A stretch of 64,000 bases of DNA. It comes from CATQHW01 sp965243545 (lineage in GTDB: Bacteria; Spirochaetota; Spirochaetia; SZUA-6; Bin103). Location of the stretch: NCBI GenBank assembly GCA_965243545.1, contig OZ251573.1:3286001-3350000 (forward strand), written 5' to 3'. The notes below the pieces were generated by a model that was not told the origin of the DNA, did no database searches, and saw only the letters and a list, made by a program, of their open reading frames with translations. Of this stretch, positions 1-12,503 are shown in pieces (the first letter of the stretch is position 1; every line of letters starts with the position of its first letter). The position numbers and the translations under genes were made by a program.

Positions 1-2
1 TC

Positions 3-794
3 GAATCGCTGCCGGGACGGCCCTCGGCGTACCTGAGCCATCTTGCGTGGACGGCGCGCCCCGGAGCCGCTGGGATGAGCGTGAGTTTCCGTCCGTGGGA
101 TGCGTTGCGAATGAACGGCGGAGTACGGTATTTGATCGACACCCGGGGCGGGAGACTGGTAAACCTGGACTATCTCGATCCTTCGAGCGACCAAGCTACC
201 CACCGTTCGGTCAGCGCATCGGACTTCCGGGGTTATGGTTGGAGCGCGTCGATCGACCTGATGGTGGTGGAGCGGGCGATCGGCGGTTCGTTCATCCGGG
301 CGTACGGCCGCGTGGCGTATCTCGGCAACTACCACTTCTGGAACGCGCGCGGCGGAGAGTACCAGTATCCGGGGCGGCGCGGACGGTTCGATGATGACGA
401 AGTGTTCGTCCGGTATGTCGTCGTGCGCCAAGCGGTGGGAATCGGCGGCTTCCTGGAACTCGGAAACGCGGAGCTCGGGCTCTACGGCCGGGTGGGCGGA
501 GTCGTATCGCCGTTGTCATGGGTCGACGACCGGGACACGCACTTTCGGCGAGAGACCGACTACTACAATACCTATCGGTGGGGATGGCACGCGCAGCCCG
601 AGATCGCGGTGGGTGTCGGAGCAGGAAAGCAGGCTGCCGTGGAGGCGTTCTACCAGCCCACAGTCCAGTTCGGTTTCGGTGAGACGAGGACCAGGATCAA
701 GACGCCGCACGGCGTGTCCGCTGCGGCAGAGAAGCCGAATTACGGGATGACGCTCCATCGGTTCGGGATGCGGGTCGTCTGGTCGGTACTCTGA
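3..794 (+). CDS. Omptin-family outer-membrane protease, 5' end outside window
   Basis: Outer-membrane beta-barrel, probably an aspartyl-type omptin protease. The frame is open from base 3, before the first internal ATG at 75, so the N-terminus and signal peptide lie outside the window. Compared by eye with E. coli OmpT, several blocks match: a YLSHLAW stretch, ARGGEYQYP (OmpT ARGGSYIYS), DRDTH (OmpT NDEH) and a C-terminal aromatic barrel end. Asp 534-536 and His 540-542 match OmpT Asp210/His212. At the first catalytic pair, VNLDYLD replaces VDQDWMD, so Asp85 is kept (168-170) but Asp83 is Asn (162-164). The family match is fairly secure; catalytic activity is uncertain because of that substitution. 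The downstream lipoprotein gene starts one base after the stop. Confidence 0.75.
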   Translation, partial: ESLPGRPSAYLSHLAWTARPGAAGMSVSFRPWDALRMNGGVRYLIDTRGGRLVNLDYLDPSSDQATHRSVSASDFRGYGWSASIDLMVVERAIGGSFIRAYGRVAYLGNYHFWNARGGEYQYPGRRGRFDDDEVFVRYVVVRQAVGIGGFLELGNAELGLYGRVGGVVSPLSWVDDRDTHFRRETDYYNTYRWGWHAQPEIAVGVGAGKQAAVEAFYQPTVQFGFGETRTRIKTPHGVSAAAEKPNYGMTLHRFGMRVVWSVL

Positions 795-795
795 C

Positions 796-1383
796 GTGGG
801 GCCGATCACGCTGCTGGCGGGATGCTTTCTGTTGGCGGCTTGCAGCTATGGCCCCGTCGATCTCCCTCCAGCTCAAAGCGTAGGATATTACCGCCTTGAA
901 GTCTTGAACGCCGCCGACGACAGTGTAAGGGTGCAGGTCGTGATGTGGGCTCGTTTCCGCCGCACCGCAGACGGGGAGGAGGGCAGACACTCCAGCGGTA
1001 TTTTCGACTTGTCCGCAGATGAGAAGAAGACGTTCTTTCTGGATATCAAGAACGATCGCGGAACGGCAACCCCCGACGACAATCGTCAGATGCGGGGCTT
1101 CTCCGAGATACAGTTCTACGACGAGACGAGTGACGAGCCGTACGAGAGCTACCGGTACGAGATGGTATTATACTGCGGATTGACTGCGGGTTGTTGGGTC
1201 ATCTATGGCGACTATCCCGATGAAGATGTCGCCTATGTTCGCGCGGACGGACTGCGTGAACGGCTCTTCGTAAAGGATCCGGATCGTCCGTTCTACCTGG
1301 AACGGGACCGAGAGGACTGGGGACTGGGCAGGGTGGTGATCACGTTCGTACCGCCCTTGGGGCGCGGGGAGCAAGGCGGATGA
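796..1383 (+). CDS. Putative lipoprotein, tandem paralogue A
   Basis: Unrecognised secreted protein of 195 residues. A short hydrophobic signal ends in the lipobox LLAAC (Cys16), so it should be lipid-anchored. The GTG start sits one base after the omptin stop, and the stop overlaps the next gene's ATG (ATGA), so the three genes look like one transcript. The body is acidic with blocks shared with the next gene: SSGIFDLSADEK, RQMRGFSEI and DPDRPFYLERDRED. No catalytic motif is visible. GC content is lower than in most of the window, which hints at acquired DNA. Function unknown; association with the outer membrane is inferred only from the lipobox. Confidence 0.7.
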   Translation: MGPITLLAGCFLLAACSYGPVDLPPAQSVGYYRLEVLNAADDSVRVQVVMWARFRRTADGEEGRHSSGIFDLSADEKKTFFLDIKNDRGTATPDDNRQMRGFSEIQFYDETSDEPYESYRYEMVLYCGLTAGCWVIYGDYPDEDVAYVRADGLRERLFVKDPDRPFYLERDREDWGLGRVVITFVPPLGRGEQGG

Positions 1384-2021
1384 AGCGGACGAACTGCCAA
1401 GTGTTCAGCTTTTGCTTGGTGGCGTGGTGTCTTCTGGTTGCGGGGTGTGGGAGACCGGACCTCTCATTTGACAGAGGGGGAGATTACCGCCTTGAAATCT
1501 TGAATGAAACCGACGATGACGCAAGGGTGCAAATCGTGATGTGGGCGAGCTTTCAGCCGACCGAGGACAGATCAGAACTCAACCGCGATAGCGTGGCTGT
1601 CGATAGGACCTCGGTCGGAGAGCCCCAACACAGCAGCGGGATTTTCGATCTGTCCGCAGATGAGAAGAGGACATTTTATTTGGTGATCGGGCCGGGAGCC
1701 GGAACCCCGAACGACAGCCGGCAGATGAGAGGCTTTTCCGAGATCGCGTTCTATGACAAGGAGAGTGACGTTCCGTACGAGAGGTGCGCGTATGATCTGG
1801 TATTGTACTGCGGCGGGGACGAGGATTGCCTACACACTCATGACATTTATGGGGATGAGCCTGACCGATCGGTCGTCTATCGCCGCAGCGACGGTGTGGA
1901 GGAGCGGCTCTTTGCGCAGGACCCGGATCGTCCGTTCTACCTCGAACGGGACCGGGAGGATCGGGGGCTGGGCAGAATCGTGATCACGTTCGTTCCGGCG
2001 GCGGCGGCGGAGGCCGGATAG
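1380..2021 (+). CDS. Putative lipoprotein, tandem paralogue B
   Basis: Paralogue of the preceding gene, 213 residues. It has a longer signal peptide ending in LVAGC (Cys23). It shares the SSGIFDLSADEKRTF, RQMRGFSEI and DPDRPFYLERDRED blocks, and the last 75 or so bases of the two genes are close at DNA level, pointing to a recent tandem duplication. It differs by an insertion of roughly 20 residues near residues 60-80 and extra cysteines in the middle (YCGGDEDC). Its ATG overlaps the upstream stop by four bases, implying translational coupling. No known domain was recognised. Confidence 0.7.
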   Translation: MKRTNCQVFSFCLVAWCLLVAGCGRPDLSFDRGGDYRLEILNETDDDARVQIVMWASFQPTEDRSELNRDSVAVDRTSVGEPQHSSGIFDLSADEKRTFYLVIGPGAGTPNDSRQMRGFSEIAFYDKESDVPYERCAYDLVLYCGGDEDCLHTHDIYGDEPDRSVVYRRSDGVEERLFAQDPDRPFYLERDREDRGLGRIVITFVPAAAAEAG

Positions 2022-2032
2022 CGGCGCGTGGG

Positions 2033-2061
2033 TTGCCGGCCGGGTGCGGCCCGGTTACTCT
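2033..2061 (+). promoter_or_regulatory. Promoter for leaderless Uma2 gene
   Basis: TTGCCG (2033-2038), a 17-base spacer and TACTCT (2056-2061). The ATG at 2069 follows the -10 box by seven bases, so the transcript would begin at or very near the start codon. There is no Shine-Dalgarno sequence. Inferred from spacing only. Confidence 0.4.
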
Positions 2062-2068
2062 GACCGGC

Positions 2069-3100
2069 ATGGCCAAATCCAAGATCACCGACAGGCCGCT
2101 TTACCCAGGCGCCGATGCGGCGCCCGCGCCGGCGCCGGAGTTCCCCGGTTGCAAGGCCGTTCACCTGCCGGCCGAGGAGATCGCTGACAGCGACCAGCGC
2201 TTGGAGTACTGGGACGGCCGCACCCAGACGGCCTACATCTGCGAGCCGGCCACTCCCTATCACGAGCGGCCGAGCGGCCGCCTCACCCGGCTGACCGAGC
2301 GCATCGCCCAGGTGCGCGGCGCGCCGATCGAAAGCTACGGGTCGATGGACCTGCGCCAGCGCAACGGACCGCGCAGCATCATGCAAGCCGACGAATCGGT
2401 GTACCTGCATCCGGGAACCGCCCGGCTGCCGGGGCCGTCAGCCATGGTGATCGGCGTGGACGACTATCCCGACGTGGTGCTGGAGGTCGATCACACCACC
2501 GACGTGCGCCGCGGCAAGCTGGGGTTGTACGAGTCGTGGGGCTTTCCGGAGGTGTGGGTGGAGGTGCCGGACGAACCGGCGCCGAGCCGCCCGCGGGGCC
2601 GCAAGCCGGGCCTCACCATCCACCTGTTGGAGGATGGCGTCTACCGGGTGGCGCCGGCGAGCCGGGCGTTTCCGGGCTGGACGGCGGAGGAGATCCATGC
2701 CGCGTTCAACGAACCGGCGCTGTCGGCGCAGACCAATGCGGTATTGGAGCGGGTGGGGACCGTTCTGGGCGAGCGCGAGGGCGCCGGCCCGGACGACGAT
2801 CCGCTGCTGCGGTCGCAACGGCGCCGCGGCGCTCAGATCGGCATGGAGCGGGGCATCGAGATCGGCATGGAGCGGGGTATCAAGCAGGGCATCGAACAGG
2901 CGCGGGCGGAAGAACGCGCGCGCCTGTGCCGGCTGGCGGCGCTGAGGTTCGACGACGGCACGGCGCGGCGTCTGGCCGTACTCCTGGAGCAAGCCGCCGG
3001 GCCGGAGCGCCTGGAGCGGGCCGGTCCGGCCATCTTCGAGTGCAAGACGGCCGGCGAACTCCTCGCCCGGGTAGCCGGGCAGGGCGCAGCCCGGGGTTGA
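2069..3100 (+). CDS. Uma2-family (DUF820) putative endonuclease
   Basis: A 343-residue protein with the Uma2/DUF820 fold of the PD-(D/E)XK nuclease superfamily. The core is seen at PDVVLEVDHTTD followed by RGKLGLYESWGFPEVWVEVP, the usual Asp...Glu-X-Asp plus Lys layout. After the nuclease domain comes a C-terminal extension with a repeated octapeptide-like motif (IGMERGIEIGMERGIKQGIEQ), then an arginine-rich helix; such tails occur in Rpn/YhgA-type transposase-like nucleases. The upstream TTG at 2033 coincides with a -35-like box, so ATG 2069 is preferred. Members of this family are abundant in many environmental bacteria and their targets are unknown. Confidence 0.75.
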   Translation: MAKSKITDRPLYPGADAAPAPAPEFPGCKAVHLPAEEIADSDQRLEYWDGRTQTAYICEPATPYHERPSGRLTRLTERIAQVRGAPIESYGSMDLRQRNGPRSIMQADESVYLHPGTARLPGPSAMVIGVDDYPDVVLEVDHTTDVRRGKLGLYESWGFPEVWVEVPDEPAPSRPRGRKPGLTIHLLEDGVYRVAPASRAFPGWTAEEIHAAFNEPALSAQTNAVLERVGTVLGEREGAGPDDDPLLRSQRRRGAQIGMERGIEIGMERGIKQGIEQARAEERARLCRLAALRFDDGTARRLAVLLEQAAGPERLERAGPAIFECKTAGELLARVAGQGAARG

Positions 3101-3120
3101 CCTGACCGCCGGCCGCAGCC

Positions 3121-3148
3121 GGGCCGGCGGATGGCGGTCCGCCGGCCC
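3121..3148. terminator. Candidate bidirectional terminator hairpin
   Basis: Perfect 11-bp inverted repeat (GGGCCGGCGGA / TCCGCCGGCCC) with a 6-base loop, placed between the convergent Uma2 and murA-like genes. There is no long T run, so termination strength is uncertain. Confidence 0.5.
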
Positions 3149-3154
3149 TATCGC

Positions 3155-4543
3155 TCAGAGGCGGGCGCCGGCGTCGACCGGCAGGCCGGCCGCGCTGAGG
3201 GCGTAGCCGTTGCGGCGGTGGCCGTTGCGTCCGCCCACCTTTTCGATCTCCGCGCCGAGCGAGCGGTATACGGTGAGGACGTCCGGGTAGCGGCGGCGCA
3301 GGATGTCGGTGCCGTGGATGACGGTCTCCGCCGGATCGGCCAGCGCGGCCAGGAACAGCGCCTTGACCGACTGGATCACCTCCGGCGGCGTGACTTCGCC
3401 TCCGTGGAACAGCGCCGGCGTCTCCGGCACCACGACCCGTTGCGAGTCGAGCACCTCGATGTCGGCGCCGAGCTGGTTGAGCTGGTGGACGAAGCTGAGT
3501 CCGTGCTCATACATCCAGTTCTGGAACAGGATGCGGCCGTGCATCTTGCACGCCAGCGAAACCATCACCGGCAGCACGTCGGTGGGGAATCCCGGCCACG
3601 GGCGGACGGCCAGCTTCGGCAGCCCGTCCGCGGCCGACGGCAGCAGCTCCGCGTTGAGGAACAGCTCGCCGGTTCCGTCGGCGATCAGGTCGGGGCCGTC
3701 CGGCGTGATGTCGATGCCGAACCGCTCGAACCAGTCGATCAGCCCGGTCATGATGTCGGGCAGGTTGGCGCCGCGAATGCGGATGCGGCCGCCGGTCATG
3801 CCGGCGGCGACGATGAACCCGGAGATGTCGACGTGGTCCGGGGACGGCCGGAAGTCGACGGTCGCCGCGCGGCCGTCGATGCCGCCGGTCACGGTCACCC
3901 GGTTGGTGTTGACGCCGGCGATCTTCGCCCCCAGGTCGCACAGCAGGTCGAGCAGGTCGCGCACGTGCGGCTCGCAGGCGGCGTCGATGATCTCCACGGT
4001 CGTGCCGGTGCCGGCCGCGTACATGGCGACGTTCTCGGTCGCGGTGACGCTGGCCTCCGGGAGCCAGACGCTGCGGTTGATGCGTCCGCCGCGCGGCGCG
4101 GTGAAGCGCAGGTAGCCGCCGGCCTCTTCGACCGCAACGCCGAGCGTGCGGAACGCCGCGATGTGGGTTTCCAGCGCGCGCTGGCCGAGCCGGCAGCCGC
4201 CCGGCATCGGCAGCTCGGCCACGCCGAAGCGCGCCAGCAGCGGGCCGGCAAACAGCACCGGCGCCCGGAACCGGGCGCCGAGGCCGGCGTCGACCCGGTA
4301 CGAGGTGACCGGCCGGCAGTCGATCGTCACGTCGCTGCCGTCCTCTTCGACCACGGCGCCCCAGTGGCGGTAGATCGACAGAAAGGTCTCCACGTCGCTG
4401 GTCGCCGGCAGATCGCGAAAGCGCACCGGTCCGGGGCACATCACGGCGGCCGGCAGCGCCGCCATCAAAGAGTTCTTGTTCTGGATCGGCAGTACGGTCC
4501 CGCTCAGCCGGTGGCCGCCCGCGATCCGGTAGGTCCCGTTCAT
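3155..4543 (-). CDS. murA: UDP-N-acetylglucosamine 1-carboxyvinyltransferase (MurA family)
   Basis: Transfers enolpyruvate from PEP to UDP-GlcNAc, the first committed step of peptidoglycan synthesis, in the cytoplasm. The 462-residue protein keeps the family landmarks: QNKNS near the N-terminus (Lys23-Asn24, equivalent to K22/N23), MPGGCRLG with Cys117 matching the catalytic, fosfomycin-sensitive Cys115, and FPTD for the catalytic Asp305. It is about 40 residues longer than typical MurA, mostly at the C-terminus. The ATG at 4543 follows a GGGGGGAG ribosome-binding site; longer in-frame starts extend into non-conserved sequence. It may be the essential MurA or a second paralogue; sequence alone does not decide. 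Confidence 0.82.
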   Translation of the reverse strand: MNGTYRIAGGHRLSGTVLPIQNKNSLMAALPAAVMCPGPVRFRDLPATSDVETFLSIYRHWGAVVEEDGSDVTIDCRPVTSYRVDAGLGARFRAPVLFAGPLLARFGVAELPMPGGCRLGQRALETHIAAFRTLGVAVEEAGGYLRFTAPRGGRINRSVWLPEASVTATENVAMYAAGTGTTVEIIDAACEPHVRDLLDLLCDLGAKIAGVNTNRVTVTGGIDGRAATVDFRPSPDHVDISGFIVAAGMTGGRIRIRGANLPDIMTGLIDWFERFGIDITPDGPDLIADGTGELFLNAELLPSAADGLPKLAVRPWPGFPTDVLPVMVSLACKMHGRILFQNWMYEHGLSFVHQLNQLGADIEVLDSQRVVVPETPALFHGGEVTPPEVIQSVKALFLAALADPAETVIHGTDILRRRYPDVLTVYRSLGAEIEKVGGRNGHRRNGYALSAAGLPVDAGARL

Positions 4544-4783
4544 CGCGCTCCCCCCCGCAGGGTAAGCTGCCATCGTTCCATGAGTTGCGTAGATGGCGCA
4601 ACGGGCGTGCGATAGTCCGGCGGCGGCGGCCTCCGGCGCGGTCGGTCGTGAATGCAGTAGCATGTCCCCCCCTTGGATTCGATTATCGGCATCATGCGCT
4701 GCAAGCTGTTGCCCGCCGCCCGCGTCCCGCCGACCGACCGAGCCGCGCGTAAGGAGCGCCCGCTCCCATGCGTCCATACCTCA

Positions 4784-5989
4784 ATGTGCAAACATCAGCC
4801 GTTCCGGGCCAGCGCGCCGCTCGCCTTCGTTTTCGCCCTGATCCTGGCGGTCGCCGGGACCACGACCGCCGGCGCCGGCGGCGAGCCGGAGGCGGCCATG
4901 CCGGCGCCGGCCGGCAGCGTCGCGCTCCTGCCGGAAGAATCGCCGCCGGCGGGCGCGGCGCGCCAGTTCAGCACCGACTTCAGCCGGCACACGGTGCCGT
5001 ACGCGCAGATACTCGCAGGCGGCCCGCCCAAGGACGGCATCCCGGCGGTCGACGCGCCGCAGTACCTGTCGGTCGCCCAGGCCGACGAGTGGCTGGAGCC
5101 GCGCGAGCCGGTTGCCGTGATCGAGGCCGGCGGCCTGGTGCGCGCCTACCCGATCCAGGTGCTCACCTGGCACGAGATCGTCAACGACCAGCTCGGCGAT
5201 CTGCCGGTGACCGTCACCTTCTGTCCGCTCTGCAACACCGCGATCGCCTTTGACCGGCGGTTCGACGACCGCGTGCTCGACTTCGGCACCACCGGGCGGC
5301 TGCACTACAGCAATCTCATCATGTACGACCGGCAGACCGAGACGTGGTGGCAACAGGCGACCGGAGAGGCGATCGCCGGCGAATACGCCGGCAGCCGGCT
5401 ACGCTTCGTGCCGTTGGCCATGATCGCCTGGGAGGACTTCACGGCCGCGTTCCCCGACGGCGACGTGGTGTCCAGCCAGACCGGCCACCGCCGGCAGTAC
5501 GGCGTCACCCCGTATACCGGCTACGACCGGCTCGACAACGTCCCGTTCCTGTATCGCGGGCCGGTCGTCCCGGCGACGCTGCCGCAGATGGCGCGCGTGC
5601 TGACGATCGAGCTCGGCGGCGAGGCGGTCGCCTATCCCTACGGCCTGCTGCGGGAGCGGCGCGTCGTGAACGACCGGGTGGGCGGCGCGCCGGTTGCGGT
5701 GCTGTGGGCGGCCGGCGCCGCGTCGGCGCTCGACCAGCGGGTGATCGCCACCGGCCGCGACGTCGGCGCCGCCGTGCCCTTTTCCCGTCAGGTCGGCGAC
5801 CGGGTGCTGGAGTTCGAGCTGCGCGGCGGACAGATCGTCGACACCGCCACCGGCTCGGTCTGGAACCACCTGGGCCGGGCGACGGCCGGCGAGCTTGCCG
5901 GCGCGCAACTCACCCCGGTCGTGGGCGTGAACCACTTCTGGTTCTCCTGGGCCGCCTTCCGCCCGGAGACCCGCGTCTTCGACGGCTGA
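4784..5989 (+). CDS. DUF3179 domain-containing secreted protein
   Basis: Secreted protein of about 400 residues. From ATG 4784 there is a signal peptide (hydrophobic stretch APLAFVFALILAVAG followed by an alanine-rich cleavage region). The body carries the DUF3179 hallmark CPLCNTAIAFDR and a GTTGRLHYSNLIMYDRQT stretch. The CxxC pair could bind a metal, but the family's function is not established. Earlier in-frame starts add a hydrophilic stretch before the signal peptide and are less likely. The last 19 bases of the gene are tandemly duplicated across the stop codon (5972-6009). Confidence 0.7.
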   Translation: MCKHQPFRASAPLAFVFALILAVAGTTTAGAGGEPEAAMPAPAGSVALLPEESPPAGAARQFSTDFSRHTVPYAQILAGGPPKDGIPAVDAPQYLSVAQADEWLEPREPVAVIEAGGLVRAYPIQVLTWHEIVNDQLGDLPVTVTFCPLCNTAIAFDRRFDDRVLDFGTTGRLHYSNLIMYDRQTETWWQQATGEAIAGEYAGSRLRFVPLAMIAWEDFTAAFPDGDVVSSQTGHRRQYGVTPYTGYDRLDNVPFLYRGPVVPATLPQMARVLTIELGGEAVAYPYGLLRERRVVNDRVGGAPVAVLWAAGAASALDQRVIATGRDVGAAVPFSRQVGDRVLEFELRGGQIVDTATGSVWNHLGRATAGELAGAQLTPVVGVNHFWFSWAAFRPETRVFDG

Positions 5990-6009
5990 CCGCGTCTTCG
6001 ACGGCTGAC
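5972..6009 (+). repeat. 19-bp tandem duplication at a stop codon
   Basis: CGCGTCTTCGACGGCTGAC occurs twice in tandem (5972-5990 and 5991-6009). The first copy encodes the last residues and stop of the DUF3179 protein; the second lies just downstream. Confidence 0.9.
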
Positions 6010-6018
6010 GCCCCGCCG

Positions 6019-6047
6019 TTGACGCCGGCCGGCCGGCCGGGTATGTT
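6019..6047 (+). promoter_or_regulatory. Sigma-70-like promoter of the reductase gene
   Basis: TTGACG (6019-6024), 17-base spacer, TATGTT (6042-6047). It would give a leader of about 50 bases before GTG 6105. Confidence 0.5.
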
Positions 6048-6104
6048 GGCGTCCTGCACGGCCCCGGCGCAGCCGCGGCGCCGTTGCGGGACAGAGGTGG
6101 CAGG

Positions 6105-8429
<2,325 letters not shown>

Positions 8430-8449
8430 CGGCAGCCGGATTTACCCAC

Positions 8450-9034
8450 GTGGACCTCAACTCCCTGCAGCACGTCAACGTCAAAGTCGCCGCGGTCGAC
8501 GCCGGCGGCTTCGATCTGGCCCGCGTCATCCCCGTGTTCCATCGCTGGATACAGGACGGGGTCCTGACCGGCGAGCTTGCCATCGACGTGGCCGACTACC
8601 GTCACGTGCCGGATGGGCCGGGCGTGATACTGGTCGCCCACCAGGCGATCTACGGACTCGATCAGGGGGACGGGTCGCTCGGCCTGCTCTACGACCGGCG
8701 CGCGGTGGTCGGCGGGACGCCGCAGGAGCGGTTGCGGCAGGCGGCGCGGGCCGCGTTGCGGGCGTGCCGGCTGCTGGAGGAAGACGCGGCGCTCGGCGGA
8801 GCGCTCCGCTTCGACGGCGGCCGGCTGCAGGTGAGCGTCAACGACCGCGCCCTGGCGCCCAATACGGACGCGACCGACCGCGCGTTGCGCCCGGAGGTGG
8901 AGCGGCTGCTCGAATCGCTCTGGGGCGCCGGCGCCCACGCCGTCGAACGGCTGGGCGAACCGCGCGAGCGGTACCGCCTGGGCGCCGCGGCCGGCCGGCA
9001 GATCCCCGTTGCGGAGATACTGCCCCGCCTCTGA
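8450..9034 (+). CDS. Conserved hypothetical protein following the reductase
   Basis: A 194-residue soluble protein with a GTG start 20 bases after the reductase stop, so probably co-transcribed. No membrane segment, signal peptide or metal motif is visible, and I do not recognise the family. It begins MDLNSLQHVNVKV and contains HQAIYGLDQGDG in the middle. Its position suggests a role linked to the siroheme reductase, but this is context only. Confidence 0.6.
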   Translation: MDLNSLQHVNVKVAAVDAGGFDLARVIPVFHRWIQDGVLTGELAIDVADYRHVPDGPGVILVAHQAIYGLDQGDGSLGLLYDRRAVVGGTPQERLRQAARAALRACRLLEEDAALGGALRFDGGRLQVSVNDRALAPNTDATDRALRPEVERLLESLWGAGAHAVERLGEPRERYRLGAAAGRQIPVAEILPRL

Positions 9035-9056
9035 CGCCGCTCCGTTACTCGCGCCG

Positions 9057-11003
<1,947 letters not shown>

Positions 11004-11068
11004 GGGCGCAAGCATACCAAGGAAGGAGCGGCCCTGCGACCGGCGCGGCGCCCCGGTGCGGGCGCCGG

Positions 11069-12448
11069 TCAGGCCGGCGCGGCGCGGCCGTTCGGTTGCG
11101 GCAGCGGGTAGCGGGTTCCGGTGATGGCTATGCGGAAGCGGTCGTCCGGGCCGGGCAGGGGATTCATGACCACGTGCAGCGCCTGGTCCGGCGGCCGCAT
11201 CTCCACGTGGAAGTGGCGGAACAGCACCGCGGTGACGACCAGGTAGAGCAGATCGGCGGCCGACGCGCCCAGGCAGGTGTGCGGCCCGAGTCCGTAGGGG
11301 CAGTAGACGTTCGGCTGCAGGTGTTCTTTGCGGTCGGGCGCGTAGCGGCCGGCGTTGAAGCGCTCCGGGTCCGGGAAGTATTGCGGCAGGTGATGGGTCA
11401 CCGTGTTGGCGATGATGCAGTATTCGCCGCGCGGGATGCGGTAGCCCTGGAACTCGAAGTCGGCGATCGAGGTGCGGGGCAGCGCCGGCGCCGGCGGGTG
11501 CAGGCGCAGTATCTCCATGGCCGCGTGGCGGATGCGGACCATGCCGCGCAGCGATTCGCGGTCGGGAAAACCGGCGGCGAACGCCTGGTCGGCTTCCGCC
11601 ACGGCCGCCCGGTGCAGGTCAGGATCGCGCAGGATGTAATACAGCAGGAACGAGGTGGCGCTGGCCGCCGTATCCATGCCGGCTATGAACGGGCCGACCA
11701 GAGCGGCCACCGCGTCCCGTTCGTTCATCAGCCGCGGGTGCTCGGCGTGGAACTTGCGCACCAGGTCGACGAAGTCGCCGCCGCGCTCCAGGTAGTTGCG
11801 GACGTGATGCTGGTCCCAGATGCGGCGCGCCATGGCGTGCACGGACCGCTTGGACGCCACGTAGCGGGGCAGATACTTCATGGCCGCCGGCCGCACCTTC
11901 TGGATGTGTATCTGCACCAGCGCGCGGAAGAAATAGATCAGGTCGTCCATGATCTCGGCCGGTTCCCGGTTGGTGGCCATGTATCCGAGCATGGACGAGA
12001 CCAGCCGCTTGACGTGCGGGAAGGCGGCTATGGGAGTCCGCATCGGCCAGCTCCGCAGCAGGTGGAACTGGCTCACCACCAGCTTCTCCATCTGCGCGTA
12101 CAGCGTCTTGCCGGAGTAGCCCTCCTTGAGGCCGGCGCGCAGGGTGCGATGGTCGGGGCCGTCGAGCTCGATCATGGTCGGGTTGTCGCCGCCCAGGACT
12201 TGGTGGATGTCCTGCATCACCGCGCCGGAGGTGAACAGGCGGTGGCCCTGCTGCTTCATCAGCGCGTTCGCTTCCGGGCCGGCCAGCACCAGCAGGCGGT
12301 GGTTGAGGATCCGCACGCGGAATACCGGCCCCAGGCGCAGATACTGCTTGGTGAGGAATTCACCCATCGCCGTCAGCATCGGCAGCATGTTGCCGACGAT
12401 CGGGGGGCCGGGCGCCACCGGTATGGTCATGGTAGAAGACACCGTCAT
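11069..12448 (-). CDS. Cytochrome P450
   Basis: Heme-thiolate monooxygenase of 459 residues. The I-helix oxygen-activation motif AGMDT is at residues 256-260, the K-helix ExxR (EILR) at 312-315 and the heme loop YGLGPHTCLG with the axial Cys392; the usual first Phe of the heme motif is Tyr. It has no clear N-terminal membrane anchor, so it is probably soluble and would need a separate ferredoxin/reductase partner, none of which is adjacent. Substrate unknown. ATG 12448 sits eight bases after a TACTAT box. acs follows on the same strand, but a functional link is not evident. Confidence 0.88.
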   Translation of the reverse strand: MTVSSTMTIPVAPGPPIVGNMLPMLTAMGEFLTKQYLRLGPVFRVRILNHRLLVLAGPEANALMKQQGHRLFTSGAVMQDIHQVLGGDNPTMIELDGPDHRTLRAGLKEGYSGKTLYAQMEKLVVSQFHLLRSWPMRTPIAAFPHVKRLVSSMLGYMATNREPAEIMDDLIYFFRALVQIHIQKVRPAAMKYLPRYVASKRSVHAMARRIWDQHHVRNYLERGGDFVDLVRKFHAEHPRLMNERDAVAALVGPFIAGMDTAASATSFLLYYILRDPDLHRAAVAEADQAFAAGFPDRESLRGMVRIRHAAMEILRLHPPAPALPRTSIADFEFQGYRIPRGEYCIIANTVTHHLPQYFPDPERFNAGRYAPDRKEHLQPNVYCPYGLGPHTCLGASAADLLYLVVTAVLFRHFHVEMRPPDQALHVVMNPLPGPDDRFRIAITGTRYPLPQPNGRAAPA

Positions 12449-12456
12449 CCGAACCG

Positions 12457-12485
12457 ATAGTACGCACGCCCCGGCGCAGGGACAA
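12457..12485 (-). promoter_or_regulatory. Promoter for leaderless P450 gene
   Basis: On the minus strand, TTGTCC (12485-12480), a 17-base spacer and TACTAT (12462-12457), then eight bases to ATG 12448. No Shine-Dalgarno sequence. Confidence 0.5.
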
Positions 12486-12503
12486 GCGCGGAGGCGCGTT
12501 CTT

